Assembly: GCF_030369615.1 (NCBI RefSeq)
Contig: NZ_CP128494.1
Coordinates: 1,693,501 to 1,757,500 of the forward strand
Length of the DNA stretch: 64,000 nucleotides
DNA from: Geobacillus stearothermophilus ATCC 12980
GTDB lineage: Bacteria > Bacillota > Bacilli > Bacillales > Anoxybacillaceae
Direction of reading: 5' to 3'
The number at the start of each line of letters is the position of its first letter. The stretch's first letter is position 1. Below, piece after piece: positions 28,608 to 37,697 of the stretch. The notes under the pieces were generated by a model. The model made no database searches, had not been told where the DNA came from, and saw only the letters and a program-made list of their open reading frames with translations. Both the position numbers and the translations under genes were made by a program.

Positions 28608-29951
28608 TCATTCGTAATTCGGTTCGACGCTTTCAAGCTTTTCCACTTTTTCCTCTATGCCGGTTGACGCGTTCATAAACAGCTGATACGTATCATCACC
28701 GAGCGTCCCTAAAAACTCGTAGCAAAGCACTGGCTTTTGCAAGTCGTTCATAATGACCGCCTGGCGCTGTTCCATTACCTTTAGATGCGGATTCAACTTT
28801 TTCTTCACTTCTTCGGCAGTGATCGCCGGTTTCGGCAGCGGGCGCGGGATGGACGACGACAAATAGTCGCGCGCCGTAAAGCCGACGACATGGCCGTTGT
28901 CAAGCGCCACTTTCATTTGGATCGCTTCCGGGTAGATGCGGACGCCGTTTTCGCTTTTCACAAACGTGAGCACGGCGACGTTATCGTACTGTGTGCTGTC
29001 ATACAGCTCAAACCCGGTGAATTTGTGCCGCTTCAAAAACGCCATTCCGCGGTTGGTCGCCTCATGCAGGCTGATCGTCGGTTTGCCAACCGGCCGGCTG
29101 TTTAACACCCAAATCGGATAGCCGCCGTTTTTCGTTATATCCATGTAAATATCGCCTTTTGTTTTCGGATCGTGAATCGTCAAACTGTAAAAGCGTTCGT
29201 CGGCCCCTTTGCCGCTTTCCGTCACCTTGATCTTCTCCGTTCCTTTCAAGCCGAGAAAATCGCGTGCGATCCGCTTTGCTTCATCTTTGGAAACCGGGCG
29301 GCCCTTCGCGCGGACGAACCCTTTTTCCTCGTTGGCCAGGCCGATGAATGACGGACCAAACTCGGACGAACTTGAGAACGTATCAACATTTTTTTCGACC
29401 GCTTTGAAGCCGTCAATGATGATGTTGTCTTCTTTTTGATCGTTCGTTGCCAGCGCCAGTTCGACGTCCATCCAGCGCAAATTGTTTTCCAAGACTAAAT
29501 GCTGCACATTGCGCAGCTCTTGGCGGATCGCCCCGGCACTTTTATACAGCCCTTGCAGCGTCTTATACTCTTCTTTTGTCAACGGCTCCTCTTGCAAATC
29601 ACGCACTGCGGTCCGGTAGGTGAATTCACCGATTTGCGACAAAAATTCTTGCGTTTTGTTAAACGGCAAAAGCGACAGCGGCAGCTGTCCGACATCGGAA
29701 TGGGCTTCCGAGGCAATTTTCCATATTTCAGCGAGCGCCGGCGACAATGACGCATGCGAGTTCATCGCCAGCGTGGCGCCCAGTTTATCGTGAAGCAAGT
29801 CAATTTGATAGGCCAGATCGTGAAAGGCGCGCTGATAGTTGTTCTCCGCATGAATCAAGATCGCATTTTTCTCTTGATGCTCGCGATAGCCCCAGTAACC
29901 AGTGCCGACGACAGCGACGACAAGCGCTGCAATCAGTAAGTTTCGCACCAT
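28608..29951 (-). CDS. ypeB: Germination protein YpeB
   Basis: Partner that stabilises and inhibits the cortex hydrolase SleB in the dormant spore. The protein is 447 residues. An uncleaved signal or membrane anchor covers residues 4-21, a helical N-terminal domain follows, and PepSY/YpeB repeats occupy about residues 210-440. It starts 16 bases after sleB. Both genes are normally made in the forespore. Confidence 0.93.
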   Translation of the reverse strand: MVRNLLIAALVVAVVGTGYWGYREHQEKNAILIHAENNYQRAFHDLAYQIDLLHDKLGATLAMNSHASLSPALAEIWKIASEAHSDVGQLPLSLLPFNKTQEFLSQIGEFTYRTAVRDLQEEPLTKEEYKTLQGLYKSAGAIRQELRNVQHLVLENNLRWMDVELALATNDQKEDNIIIDGFKAVEKNVDTFSSSSEFGPSFIGLANEEKGFVRAKGRPVSKDEAKRIARDFLGLKGTEKIKVTESGKGADERFYSLTIHDPKTKGDIYMDITKNGGYPIWVLNSRPVGKPTISLHEATNRGMAFLKRHKFTGFELYDSTQYDNVAVLTFVKSENGVRIYPEAIQMKVALDNGHVVGFTARDYLSSSIPRPLPKPAITAEEVKKKLNPHLKVMEQRQAVIMNDLQKPVLCYEFLGTLGDDTYQLFMNASTGIEEKVEKLESVEPNYE

Positions 29952-29966
29952 CTCGTCTCCCTCCTT

Positions 29967-30761
29967 TTATTTGCAAAAAATATGGTTTCCAATCCGCTTG
30001 ATTTGCGGCCGGCTCCAAATCCAAGCGCTTGTCGCCGTCGCCGGATTAAAGTAGTAAATGGCCCCGCCGGTCGGGTCCCAGCCGTTGATGGCATCGAGCA
30101 CCGCTTTTTTCGCCGTTTCGTTCGGCGTCAGCCAAATTTGTCCGTCGGCCACTGCGGTGAACGCCCCAGGCTGAAAGATCACCCCGGCAACCGTGTCCGG
30201 AAACGACGGGTGTTCGATCCGATTCAAAATGACGGCCGCGACGGCTACTTGCCCGATGTACGGCTCACCACGCGCCTCGCCGTAGACAGCATTCGCCATG
30301 AGTCGAATGTCATTTTGCGAAAACCCTTTCGGCACATTGGATGCTGTCGTTTTCACCGTTCGCCCGCCGCCTCCGCCGCGTTTTTTCACCTGCTGGCTGA
30401 GCGGAATGCCGCCGTAATGGGTGAACTCATTTCCTTGACGGATTTGCTCTTTCACAAACGACTCGTAATATTTCGATGCGTTCACGAGCTTTCGTTTCGT
30501 CTCGGCGCCGGCCAGACCATCGACCGGCAGCCCGTATTCGTATTGAAAGTTGCGCAGCGCCCAATACGTGCGCCAGCCGAACACGCCGTCAATCTTTCCG
30601 TTGTAAAAGCCGAGATACTGCAGCCGCGCCTGCAATTCAATGACATCGTCGCCAACCGCGCCACGCTGAATCACCTGCGGGGAAAAAGCAGCCGCATGGC
30701 CGGCCGGATGCATCCATGTCATCAGGCCGATCAACATGAGCATGACCAATTTCCTTGCCAT
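29967..30761 (-). CDS. sleB: Spore cortex-lytic enzyme SleB
   Basis: Lytic transglycosylase that degrades cortex peptidoglycan at muramic-lactam sites during germination. The protein is 264 residues: signal peptide 1-25, peptidoglycan-binding domain about 32-95, glycine-rich linker (GGGGG near 130), and hydrolase-2 catalytic domain from about 147 with GEARGEPYIGQ, where E162 is the expected catalytic glutamate. The ATG at 30761 has GGGAGG 7 bases upstream. An in-frame start at 30779 lies before the ribosome site. Confidence 0.95.
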   Translation of the reverse strand: MARKLVMLMLIGLMTWMHPAGHAAAFSPQVIQRGAVGDDVIELQARLQYLGFYNGKIDGVFGWRTYWALRNFQYEYGLPVDGLAGAETKRKLVNASKYYESFVKEQIRQGNEFTHYGGIPLSQQVKKRGGGGGRTVKTTASNVPKGFSQNDIRLMANAVYGEARGEPYIGQVAVAAVILNRIEHPSFPDTVAGVIFQPGAFTAVADGQIWLTPNETAKKAVLDAINGWDPTGGAIYYFNPATATSAWIWSRPQIKRIGNHIFCK

Positions 30762-30827
30762 ATGCAAACCTCCCGTCAACCATCGTCATTTTTACCCCTA
30801 TTTTTCTTCAACTTCTCCTTTTTATGC

Positions 30828-30866
30828 AAAAAAACAAAAAAAGCCAAGCATGTTACGCTTGGCTTT
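30828..30866 (-). terminator. Terminator after prsW
   Basis: AAGCCAAGC/GCTTGGCTT stem, with the prsW stop codon inside the loop, and a long T run (TTTTTTTGTTTTTTT) on the minus transcript. Confidence 0.88.
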
Positions 30867-31530
30867 TCACGGATGGCATCTTCTCAACGCGGACGGATTC
30901 TTTCACTTGTTTCACTTTGCGCAACGCCACCCACCATAAGATGAGCATGAACGGCCCCATGTAATACCCCCACTGCTTTTGGGCGAGCAGAATCCAGTCG
31001 TAAACGCCGTGAAGGAAAAACGGCAGCAAAAACGACGCCCATAAATAATAGCGGCGCTTTCGGCCGGCAAATTTGGCTTTGCCAAAATAAAACCCCATAA
31101 TGACGGCAAACAGGGCATGGCTTGAGACCGGCAAGAGCGCCCGGGCGATTGCCGTGTCCACTCCGTTGGCGAGCAAATACAAAATGTTTTCGAGCGTCGC
31201 AAATCCGAGCGAAACGCTGGCGCTGTACACAATGCCGTCATACGGCTCATCAAATTCGTCATGGTCGTAGACAAAAAAATAGACGACAAACCATTTGACG
31301 AACTCCTCAAGCAACGCCGCCGAGAAAAACGCCTCGGCAGCCGGCGAGGAGACGATCCCTTCGGCAGCGAGCACATACTCAATAAACATAATCGGAAAAA
31401 CGAGCAAGGCGCCGAAAAAAAACATGCGCAGCACAAAGGAGAGCGGCTCGGCCTCATACTCGTCCTTTAAATAAAAATAGCTAAGCAGCGCCACCCCGGG
31501 GGCGACGCCGGCAGAAATCAACGAAAACAT
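30853..31530 (-). CDS. prsW: Intramembrane glutamic-type protease PrsW
   Basis: The protein is 225 residues with about eight membrane helices. The active-site pair E75-E76 is in LLEEFVKW, at the same position as in B. subtilis PrsW, which makes the first cut of the anti-sigma-W factor RsiW in antimicrobial and envelope stress. Further conserved His/Asp are in SHALFAVIMG and FLHGVYDW. It is preceded by about 90 bases before the asparaginase stop. Confidence 0.92.
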   Translation of the reverse strand: MFSLISAGVAPGVALLSYFYLKDEYEAEPLSFVLRMFFFGALLVFPIMFIEYVLAAEGIVSSPAAEAFFSAALLEEFVKWFVVYFFVYDHDEFDEPYDGIVYSASVSLGFATLENILYLLANGVDTAIARALLPVSSHALFAVIMGFYFGKAKFAGRKRRYYLWASFLLPFFLHGVYDWILLAQKQWGYYMGPFMLILWWVALRKVKQVKESVRVEKMPSVKSQA

Positions 31531-31618
31531 GCCGATCCCCGTTTCTTTGTCGGTTTATCTCTATCGTACCACGAAACAGAGCGATGAAAAAGACGAAATT
31601 GCCAAGCGGCCCGCCGAC

Positions 31619-32590
31619 CTAATAGGCGAACAAGCCGTCAACGGCGGCGCCGGCGGCGAGAGCGACGGCGAGCTTGATGCGCGCTTTTTTCGCGTCATAG
31701 TCGCTACCGAGAATGACCCCTTTTTTATGCAAATCATAGGCGCTTCCCACGTAATCGTACGTTGTATACACCGCCCCCTCCTCAGCGCTCGTCGTCACCA
31801 CGACCTTAATCCCGTCGTTGACGGCCTTGACGATTTCATCCACCATGTTCGGCGCCACTTGCCCGCGGCCGACTCCTTCAAGCACGATTCCGGCGACGCC
31901 GCTTTCCCGGGCCGCTTTAATAAACTTGCCGTCCGCCTCCACGTAACATTTCACAATGTCGACAGGCGGAAGCGGATGCACGAGCCGGAAATGCTCGCGC
32001 CGGATCGGCTTTTGGTACACGTACACTTCATCGTTGTCGATAATGCCCAAATAGCCGAACCCGAATGCGTTGAACCCTTGAATGTTGGAAGCATGCTCCT
32101 TTTTCACATATTTCGCAGCAAAAATGCGCTCGTTGAATACGACAACCGTCCCCGCCCCGCGCAGCGTTTCAGCGCACGCGGCATAAATGGCATGGCGGAT
32201 GTTGATATACACATCGCTCCCTAAATCAAACGGAGCTCGCTGCGAGCCGGTGACGACGATCGTCCGCGGATCGTCAATGGTCAAATCAAGAAAATACGCT
32301 GTTTCCTCGAGCGCGTCCGTCCCGTGGGTGACGACGATGCCATCCACAGACGAATCGGCGAAATGCGCCTCAATCCGCCTTTTCAATTCAAGCCAATGCG
32401 AAAACGTCAAATGCATGCTCGGGAGCTGAAACACGCTCTCAACCACCACTTCAATTTCCTTTGGCAAATGGCAGAGCGAAGCGAGCTCTTCGCCGCTCAA
32501 TGCCCCGGCCTTTAGGCGGCCGGAGCGCTCATTTCGTTTGCTGGCAATCGTGCCGCCAGTCGTCAGCAGCACAACTTTCCGTTCAGCCAC
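31619..32590 (-). CDS. ansA: L-asparaginase
   Basis: Hydrolyses asparagine to aspartate and ammonia. The protein is 323 residues, with no signal peptide, so cytoplasmic. The first nucleophile motif TTGGTIAS has T14, and the second motif VVTHGTDALEETA is complete. The start is GTG at 32590 with GAGGGGG 6 bases upstream. A longer frame to 32620 lacks a site. It overlaps the ypdA stop by 8 bases. No asparaginase lies here in B. subtilis, so this is a local insertion relative to that order. Confidence 0.9.
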   Translation of the reverse strand: MAERKVVLLTTGGTIASKRNERSGRLKAGALSGEELASLCHLPKEIEVVVESVFQLPSMHLTFSHWLELKRRIEAHFADSSVDGIVVTHGTDALEETAYFLDLTIDDPRTIVVTGSQRAPFDLGSDVYINIRHAIYAACAETLRGAGTVVVFNERIFAAKYVKKEHASNIQGFNAFGFGYLGIIDNDEVYVYQKPIRREHFRLVHPLPPVDIVKCYVEADGKFIKAARESGVAGIVLEGVGRGQVAPNMVDEIVKAVNDGIKVVVTTSAEEGAVYTTYDYVGSAYDLHKKGVILGSDYDAKKARIKLAVALAAGAAVDGLFAY

Positions 32591-33644
32591 ATTCGTCCCC
32601 CTCACTTTCCCGTTTTCCATCACAGCGCCCGTTTCCGCCGTGCGGATGCAAGTATAGCGGCTTTCGGGCCGCCGCTTCCCGCTCGCGCCGGGCGATGCAG
32701 GCGGCGATAGCGTCCCCATGGAAACGGCCGTTTTCAATAAAAATTTCGTTCGCATTATTGCCGGCCGCAATCACCCCGGCGATAAACACCCCTGGGACGT
32801 TCGTTTCCATCGTTTCCGGGTCGTAGTGCGGCCGGCCGCTGCCCGGATCGACGCCGACGCCGATGTTCATTAAAAAGCGATGGTCCGGATGGTAGCCGGT
32901 CATAGCGAACACGAAATCATTTTTGATCGTTTTCGTCTCCCCGTTCACTTCGTAAATGACCGCATCTTCCGTGATCTCTTTCACATGGGCATGAAATTCC
33001 ATGCGAATGACGCCTTTTTTCACAAGGGCGTCAAATTCCGGCAAAATCCACGGCTTAATGCTTTTGGAATATTCCCCGCCCCGGTAGAGAACCGTCACGC
33101 GCGCCCCGGCTTTGACGAGCTCCATCGCCGCATCGACGCTCGAGTTTTTGCCGCCGATGACAACACAGTCCGTGTTGAAGTACGGATGCGCTTCTTTAAA
33201 GTAATGCATCACTTTCGGCAGCTCTTCCCCCGGCACGTTCATATAGTTCGGATGGTCGTAATAGCCGGTGGCGATGACGACGTACTGCGCGCGGTACGTC
33301 CTTTTTGTCGTTTCAATCAGAAATGCTCCGTCTTCCTGCGGCTTGACGGTTTTCACTTCTTCAAAAGCATTGACGCGCACTTGCTTGCGAACCACGACTT
33401 CCCGGTAATAAGCGAGCGCTTGATTTCGCGTCGGCTTCCGGTTTTCTGTAATAAACGGCACCCCGCCGATCTCGAGCCGGTCGCTCGTACTGAAAAACGT
33501 CTGATGCGTCGGAAAACGGTAAATCGAATGGACGATGTTCCCTTTTTCGATTACAAGCGGCGAAAACCCGGCGTCTTGCAAGGCAATCGCCGCCGCCAGC
33601 CCGCACGGTCCGCCGCCGACGATGATGATTGTTTCTTTCCTCAT
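32583..33644 (-). CDS. bdr: Bacillithiol disulfide reductase (YpdA/Bdr)
   Basis: FAD/NADPH enzyme that reduces oxidised bacillithiol. The protein is 353 residues. The FAD motif GGGPCGL includes the conserved C14 needed in S. aureus YpdA. A second Rossmann motif VIGGKNSSVDAAMEL binds NADPH, and ATGYYDHPN is typical. A tail after residue 335 is rich in His, Gly and Asp and overlaps ansA. The ATG at 33644 has GAGGTG at 8 bases. Confidence 0.92.
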   Translation of the reverse strand: MRKETIIIVGGGPCGLAAAIALQDAGFSPLVIEKGNIVHSIYRFPTHQTFFSTSDRLEIGGVPFITENRKPTRNQALAYYREVVVRKQVRVNAFEEVKTVKPQEDGAFLIETTKRTYRAQYVVIATGYYDHPNYMNVPGEELPKVMHYFKEAHPYFNTDCVVIGGKNSSVDAAMELVKAGARVTVLYRGGEYSKSIKPWILPEFDALVKKGVIRMEFHAHVKEITEDAVIYEVNGETKTIKNDFVFAMTGYHPDHRFLMNIGVGVDPGSGRPHYDPETMETNVPGVFIAGVIAAGNNANEIFIENGRFHGDAIAACIARREREAAARKPLYLHPHGGNGRCDGKRESEGDECG

Positions 33645-33663
33645 GTTTTTGTCACCTCGCACG

Positions 33664-33698
33664 AAGCAAAAAATCCCCTATCTTATGATAGGGGATTT
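33664..33698 (-). terminator. Terminator after gudB
   Basis: AATCCCCTATC/GATAGGGGATT perfect stem, 4-base loop, followed by TTTTTTGC on the minus transcript. Confidence 0.9.
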
Positions 33699-33733
33699 CG
33701 CGAAAGCTTGCAAACATCACTTGCTTGCTCGCC

Positions 33734-35005
33734 TCACACCCAGCCGCGGAATCGGCACGCTTCCGCCATTTTGCGAACGCCGACCATGTAAGCGGCAAGG
33801 CGCATGTCGACGCGGCGCGTCTGCGCCATTTCATACACGTTATTGAACGCTTTGACCATCACTTTTTCAAGCCGCTGTTCCACTTCTTCTTCCGTCCAAT
33901 AGTACCCTTGGTTGTTTTGCACCCATTCGAAATACGACACCGTCACGCCGCCGGCGCTCGCCAGCACGTCCGGGACGAGCAAAATGCCACGTTGCGTCAA
34001 AATTTCCGTCGCCTCGAGCGTCGTCGGCCCGTTCGCCGCCTCGACGACGATGCTCGCCTTAATGCGCGGGGCGTTTTCAGCCGTAATTTGGTTTTCGATG
34101 GCCGCCGGCACTAAAATATCGCAATCGAGCTCAAGAAGCTCTTTGTTCGAAATCGTATTTTTAAACAGCTTCGTCACCGTGCCAAAGCTGTCGCGCCGTT
34201 CGAGCAGATAGTCGATGTCAAGGCCGTTCGGATCGTACAGCGCGCCGTACACATCAGAAATGCCGACGACTTTCGCTCCGGCGTCGTGCAAAAATTTGGC
34301 CAAATAGCTGCCGGCGTTGCCGAACCCTTGGACGACGACACGCGCGCCTTCGAGCGACAGGCCGCGTTTTTTCGCCGCTTCACGAATGCAAATCGTCACT
34401 CCTTTGGCCGTCGCCGTTTCCCGGCCATGCGAACCGCCGAGGACAAGCGGTTTCCCGGTGATGAAGCCCGGCGAATCGAACTCGCGGATGCGGCTGTACT
34501 CATCCATCATCCACGCCATAATTTGCGAGTTTGTAAACACATCCGGCGCCGGAATGTCTTTTGTCGGCCCTACGATTTGGCTGATAGCGCGCACGTAGCC
34601 GCGGCTTAAACGCTCCAGTTCGCGGAACGACATCGTGCGCGGGTCGCAGACGATCCCGCCTTTGCCGCCGCCATACGGCAAGTCGACGATGCCGCACTTT
34701 AAGCTCATCCAAATCGACAGCGCTTTCACTTCGCGCTCGGTGACGTCTGGATGGAAGCGCACCCCGCCTTTCGTCGGGCCGACGGCATCGTTATGCTGCG
34801 CCCGGTAGCCGGTAAAAATTTTCACCGATCCGTCATCCATGCGCACCGGAATGCGAACGGTCAGCACGCGGATCGGCTCTTTCAAGAGCTCATACACCTC
34901 TTCCGGATAGCCGAGCTTTTCCAACGCTCTATGTATAACAATTTGTGTCGACGCCAGCACGTCGTCTTGTTGCCCCTTCTCCTCCGTATGCTTATCGGCT
35001 GCCAT
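33734..35005 (-). CDS. gudB: Glutamate dehydrogenase, NAD-specific type
   Basis: Deaminates glutamate to 2-oxoglutarate. The protein is 423 residues, a hexameric GDH type. GPTKGGVRFHP and the catalytic-lysine segment LPYGGGKGGI are intact, and the nucleotide motif GFGNAGSYLA is present. The ATG at 35005 has AGGAGG 8 bases upstream. I see no 9-base duplication of the kind that inactivates gudB in laboratory B. subtilis, so the enzyme should be active. Confidence 0.94.
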   Translation of the reverse strand: MAADKHTEEKGQQDDVLASTQIVIHRALEKLGYPEEVYELLKEPIRVLTVRIPVRMDDGSVKIFTGYRAQHNDAVGPTKGGVRFHPDVTEREVKALSIWMSLKCGIVDLPYGGGKGGIVCDPRTMSFRELERLSRGYVRAISQIVGPTKDIPAPDVFTNSQIMAWMMDEYSRIREFDSPGFITGKPLVLGGSHGRETATAKGVTICIREAAKKRGLSLEGARVVVQGFGNAGSYLAKFLHDAGAKVVGISDVYGALYDPNGLDIDYLLERRDSFGTVTKLFKNTISNKELLELDCDILVPAAIENQITAENAPRIKASIVVEAANGPTTLEATEILTQRGILLVPDVLASAGGVTVSYFEWVQNNQGYYWTEEEVEQRLEKVMVKAFNNVYEMAQTRRVDMRLAAYMVGVRKMAEACRFRGWV

Positions 35006-35133
35006 ACGTAAACCTCCTACAAGCTCGCTATAATAGTTTGTCGCCTTCCATGTCATAGTATACACCTTCTGTCGGCGTCTGCAAAGGAAAAATGATGAAA
35101 CGCGCAAACCGCTTTATGGAAGCCTTTCGCGCG

Positions 35134-35168
35134 AAAAAATAGACTCCTTGTCCATATAAAGGAGTCTT
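35134..35168 (-). terminator. Terminator after mecB
   Basis: GACTCCTT/AAGGAGTC stem followed by TATTTTTT on the minus transcript. Confidence 0.85.
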
Positions 35169-35177
35169 GGCTACGCC

Positions 35178-35768
35178 CTAGTTGGCCCGAAAATAGTGAA
35201 CGAGCTGCGCAATGGCGCGCCGTTCGATCAACTGCTTTCCATATTCTTGCACACGGTGTATCGTTATCGTGGCTGGGTTGCCAAACTCGGCCAGCAAGGC
35301 GACAAAGTTGTCGAGCGGAATCGGCGGTTCCTCGGCAACGTGCAAGTAAAAGCGGCCTTGATACGAATAAAGCGTGCCGTCGAGGCAGCCGACCGCATGC
35401 AGGCGATGAGCGAGCTGGATGACATCTTCGAACGCTTGGAATTCGTAAAATATGTCATCGCTCTCATCGAGCGTTACCTGCATCTCAATGTAATCGTCGG
35501 CGAATTCTTCTTCCATGTCGTCGTAGTCGCCTTCATTCGTGACGATAACGACCATGCCCTGTGCCGGTAAAGAGTAGACTTCGACCGCGATCGATCCGTT
35601 CACCTCAAAGCCGAGCTCTTCGCTCGCTTCCTCGATCATATCGCGGAACAGCTGATGGACTTTAAACGTGTCCTTCCACAAATCGTCTTTCGTCAACCCG
35701 CGGTCCAGCAAATCGTCAAACGTCAAGAAAATTTTAATTTTGTTGTGGGTCAAGCGCTCAAGACGCAT
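35178..35768 (-). CDS. mecB: Adaptor protein MecB (YpbH), MecA family
   Basis: Adaptor that delivers substrates to the ClpCP protease. The protein is 196 residues, with an N-terminal substrate-binding domain (MRLERLTHNKIKIFLTFDDL), a very acidic linker (about 80-100), and a C-terminal ClpC-binding domain ending HYFRAN. The ATG at 35768 has GGAGGGG upstream. Confidence 0.9.
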   Translation of the reverse strand: MRLERLTHNKIKIFLTFDDLLDRGLTKDDLWKDTFKVHQLFRDMIEEASEELGFEVNGSIAVEVYSLPAQGMVVIVTNEGDYDDMEEEFADDYIEMQVTLDESDDIFYEFQAFEDVIQLAHRLHAVGCLDGTLYSYQGRFYLHVAEEPPIPLDNFVALLAEFGNPATITIHRVQEYGKQLIERRAIAQLVHYFRAN

Positions 35769-35864
35769 CGACACCCCTCCTTACCTACAGAGCCATCTCT
35801 TACCGTTATTGTATGACGCAATCGGCAATTGGTTCGTTTATTGTGTTTATTGTTATTAATGAGT

Positions 35865-36668
35865 TTACATCGTTTTCCCGGTTTTAGACAAGCATTTTTT
35901 CTCAGGTGTCGGTTTTCCGGGCACAATCGTGATGAGATGAGTCTCTGCCGGCGCTCCGAGGCGAAGCGGCACCCCGGTCGTCCCGTAGCCGTTACTCGTT
36001 AACACCGCCGTGCTGCCCTGCCATTTGAGCCCTCCTTTTTCATACAACCCAATGGAAAAGAAGCGAATTTGTCCTCCATGCGTATGGCCGCTCAGCACGA
36101 GTGAAATGTGCTGCTCCTCTCTTAGGCGAGCGACGATCGCTGGGTTATGGCAGGCTAATATACGAAATGATTGAGGCGGAACGTGTTCGAGCGCCCGATC
36201 GATATCCGCCTCCTTTCGGCTTACATCGCCGACGCCGATGAGCGCGACCGGCACACCGCCGTGCTCCCATACTTTCGCTTTGTTTTTGAGCACGTGGACG
36301 CGCTCTTCCTCAAACACTGATTGAAGATCGTAGTCGACTTCGTCATCATTGTTTCCCCAAACAAAATAAACAGGAGCGACCTCGCGCAACCGACGCACAT
36401 TTTCACGGACGCGCGCTTCGGGCACCCCTCTTTCGGCCAAATCCCCGCCAATCACGACAAGATCCGCTTTTCCCCTTACTTCCTCAAGCATGCGTGACGA
36501 AACGATCCGCCGATGAATATCAGAAATAAAAAAAATCGTAAGCGGCGGCCAATGATCGGGAAAATGAGGAAACGACAGGATCACGTGACGAACCCAGTTG
36601 CTGTGCGCTTCTTTCCATATATAACCAAGCAAAACAAGAAAACTCGTGATCATTCCCCCGATGATCAT
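35865..36668 (-). CDS. ypbG: Membrane-anchored metallophosphoesterase, YpbG-like
   Basis: The protein is 267 residues. One N-terminal membrane helix (residues 2-18) is followed by a calcineurin-like phosphoesterase domain with metal ligands in SDIHRR, GGDL, GNND, and GHTHGGQ. The substrate is unknown. The arrangement suggests a catalytic domain at the membrane surface. Position matches B. subtilis ypbG. Confidence 0.87.
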   Translation of the reverse strand: MIIGGMITSFLVLLGYIWKEAHSNWVRHVILSFPHFPDHWPPLTIFFISDIHRRIVSSRMLEEVRGKADLVVIGGDLAERGVPEARVRENVRRLREVAPVYFVWGNNDDEVDYDLQSVFEEERVHVLKNKAKVWEHGGVPVALIGVGDVSRKEADIDRALEHVPPQSFRILACHNPAIVARLREEQHISLVLSGHTHGGQIRFFSIGLYEKGGLKWQGSTAVLTSNGYGTTGVPLRLGAPAETHLITIVPGKPTPEKKCLSKTGKTM

Positions 36669-36679
36669 ACTTCCTCCTG

Positions 36680-37072
36680 CTAAAGCCGATCATCTTTGGT
36701 CAACCGGCGGTCTCTCATCGTCATCATACCATAAAAAAAGGAAAAAACAAAAAAAAGCGCCGCCAGCGGCCAATGAAACCGAAACGCCCAATAAAAATGG
36801 CCGAGCGCCGCCAAACTAGCCACCCATTCCCCGACACGAAACCGCCGGCCGGACAACAGACGCACCATCCCGCCGACTGCCGCGCGGATGAGCGCCCCGT
36901 TGGCAGCCGTCCCGAACCAAAAGCAAACGAGCGCAAGCCATGTCCGCAGCGGGGCAAACAGCAAATCGGTCAAAAACCGCTCCAGCGAGAACGGCTCGAG
37001 CGGCGGCAGCCAGCGAAAAAACAAATACGTGCACAAAACAGCGGCCATGGCGGTCATCGATAGACGGCCCAT
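36680..37072 (-). CDS. Predicted membrane protein of unknown function
   Basis: The protein is 130 residues. Three or four hydrophobic stretches occur at about 5-20, 42-72, 85-100 and 104-120, with an FFFVFSFFYG aromatic-rich end helix and a charged C-tail. The start at 37072 has AAGGAGG 6 bases away. A longer frame to 37141 has no ribosome site. It is 12 bases upstream of ypbG, so likely one transcript. I do not recognise a family. No equivalent sits here in the B. subtilis order I know. Confidence 0.7.
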   Translation of the reverse strand: MGRLSMTAMAAVLCTYLFFRWLPPLEPFSLERFLTDLLFAPLRTWLALVCFWFGTAANGALIRAAVGGMVRLLSGRRFRVGEWVASLAALGHFYWAFRFHWPLAALFFVFSFFYGMMTMRDRRLTKDDRL

Positions 37073-37116
37073 GGTTTCCTCCTTAGCCCGATCCTCATTA
37101 TTCGTCATGGCAAACA

Positions 37117-37146
37117 GGCATGAACGACATGGCTCCATCATACATA
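37117..37146 (+). promoter_or_regulatory. Sigma-E-type promoter of cotJABC
   Basis: GGCATGAA (37117-37124) is followed after 14 bases by CATACATA (37139-37146). This fits the mother-cell sigma-E consensus -10 CATACA-T and -35 region. It is 34 bases before the cotJA start, and cotJ is known to be sigma-E dependent in B. subtilis. Confidence 0.75.
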
Positions 37147-37179
37147 TAGACTGAACTTTGCCAAAAAAGGGGGGGTTTT

Positions 37180-37407
37180 ATGTTTACGACGCGCAAACAA
37201 TATGAGCCGTACATCAGCCCGTTTGACCCGTGCCCGCCGATCCGCGTCAAAACGTACGTCACCGCGCCCAACTTGTATGTCGGCTTCCAACCGCCGAATT
37301 TGCCGCAGTTTCCGCTGCGCGAGGCGTTGATGAAAGGAACGCTCTGGCAAGTGTTTTACGATCCTTACTACAGTCCTTACGAAGGGAAAAGAGGTGATGG
37401 TTCATGA
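37180..37407 (+). CDS. cotJA: Spore coat protein CotJA
   Basis: The protein is 75 residues, rich in Pro, Tyr and Phe, with the family pattern NLYVGFQPPNLPQF and LWQVFYDPYYSPYEG. It belongs to the inner-coat CotJ complex. AAGGGGGGG precedes the ATG. It is the first gene of the plus-strand cotJABC operon and overlaps cotJB by 4 bases. Confidence 0.92.
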   Translation: MFTTRKQYEPYISPFDPCPPIRVKTYVTAPNLYVGFQPPNLPQFPLREALMKGTLWQVFYDPYYSPYEGKRGDGS

Positions 37408-37664
37408 AACAAATGCCCAAGGAGTATTACGAGCAGCTTGAGGAGCTGCAAGCCGTCGATTTTGCCCTCGTCGAGCTGACGCTTTATTTGGACACCCACC
37501 CGAACGATTATCAAGCCATTCAACAGTTTAACCAGCTCGCGCAAAAACGGAAGCAGCTGAAAAAACAGTTTGAAGCCGCCTATGGCCCGATTGAGCAGTT
37601 CGGCCATAGCTATTCGAACTACCCGTGGAACTGGGACGACGCGCCTTGGCCTTGGCAAGTGTAG
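37404..37664 (+). CDS. cotJB: Spore coat protein CotJB
   Basis: The protein is 86 residues, starting MKQMPKEYYEQLEELQAVDF with a mostly helical middle (AQKRKQLKKQFEAAYG) and a Trp/Pro-rich tail WNWDDAPWPWQV. Coat partner of CotJA and CotJC. ATG overlaps the cotJA stop. Confidence 0.92.
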   Translation: MKQMPKEYYEQLEELQAVDFALVELTLYLDTHPNDYQAIQQFNQLAQKRKQLKKQFEAAYGPIEQFGHSYSNYPWNWDDAPWPWQV

Positions 37665-37697
37665 CTGATTCATCACGAACGCAAGGAGGAACGGATC

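Noticed and set aside
33734..35005. Inactive gudB allele as in laboratory B. subtilis
   Set aside because: The active-site region shows no 9-base duplication, so the gene looks intact.
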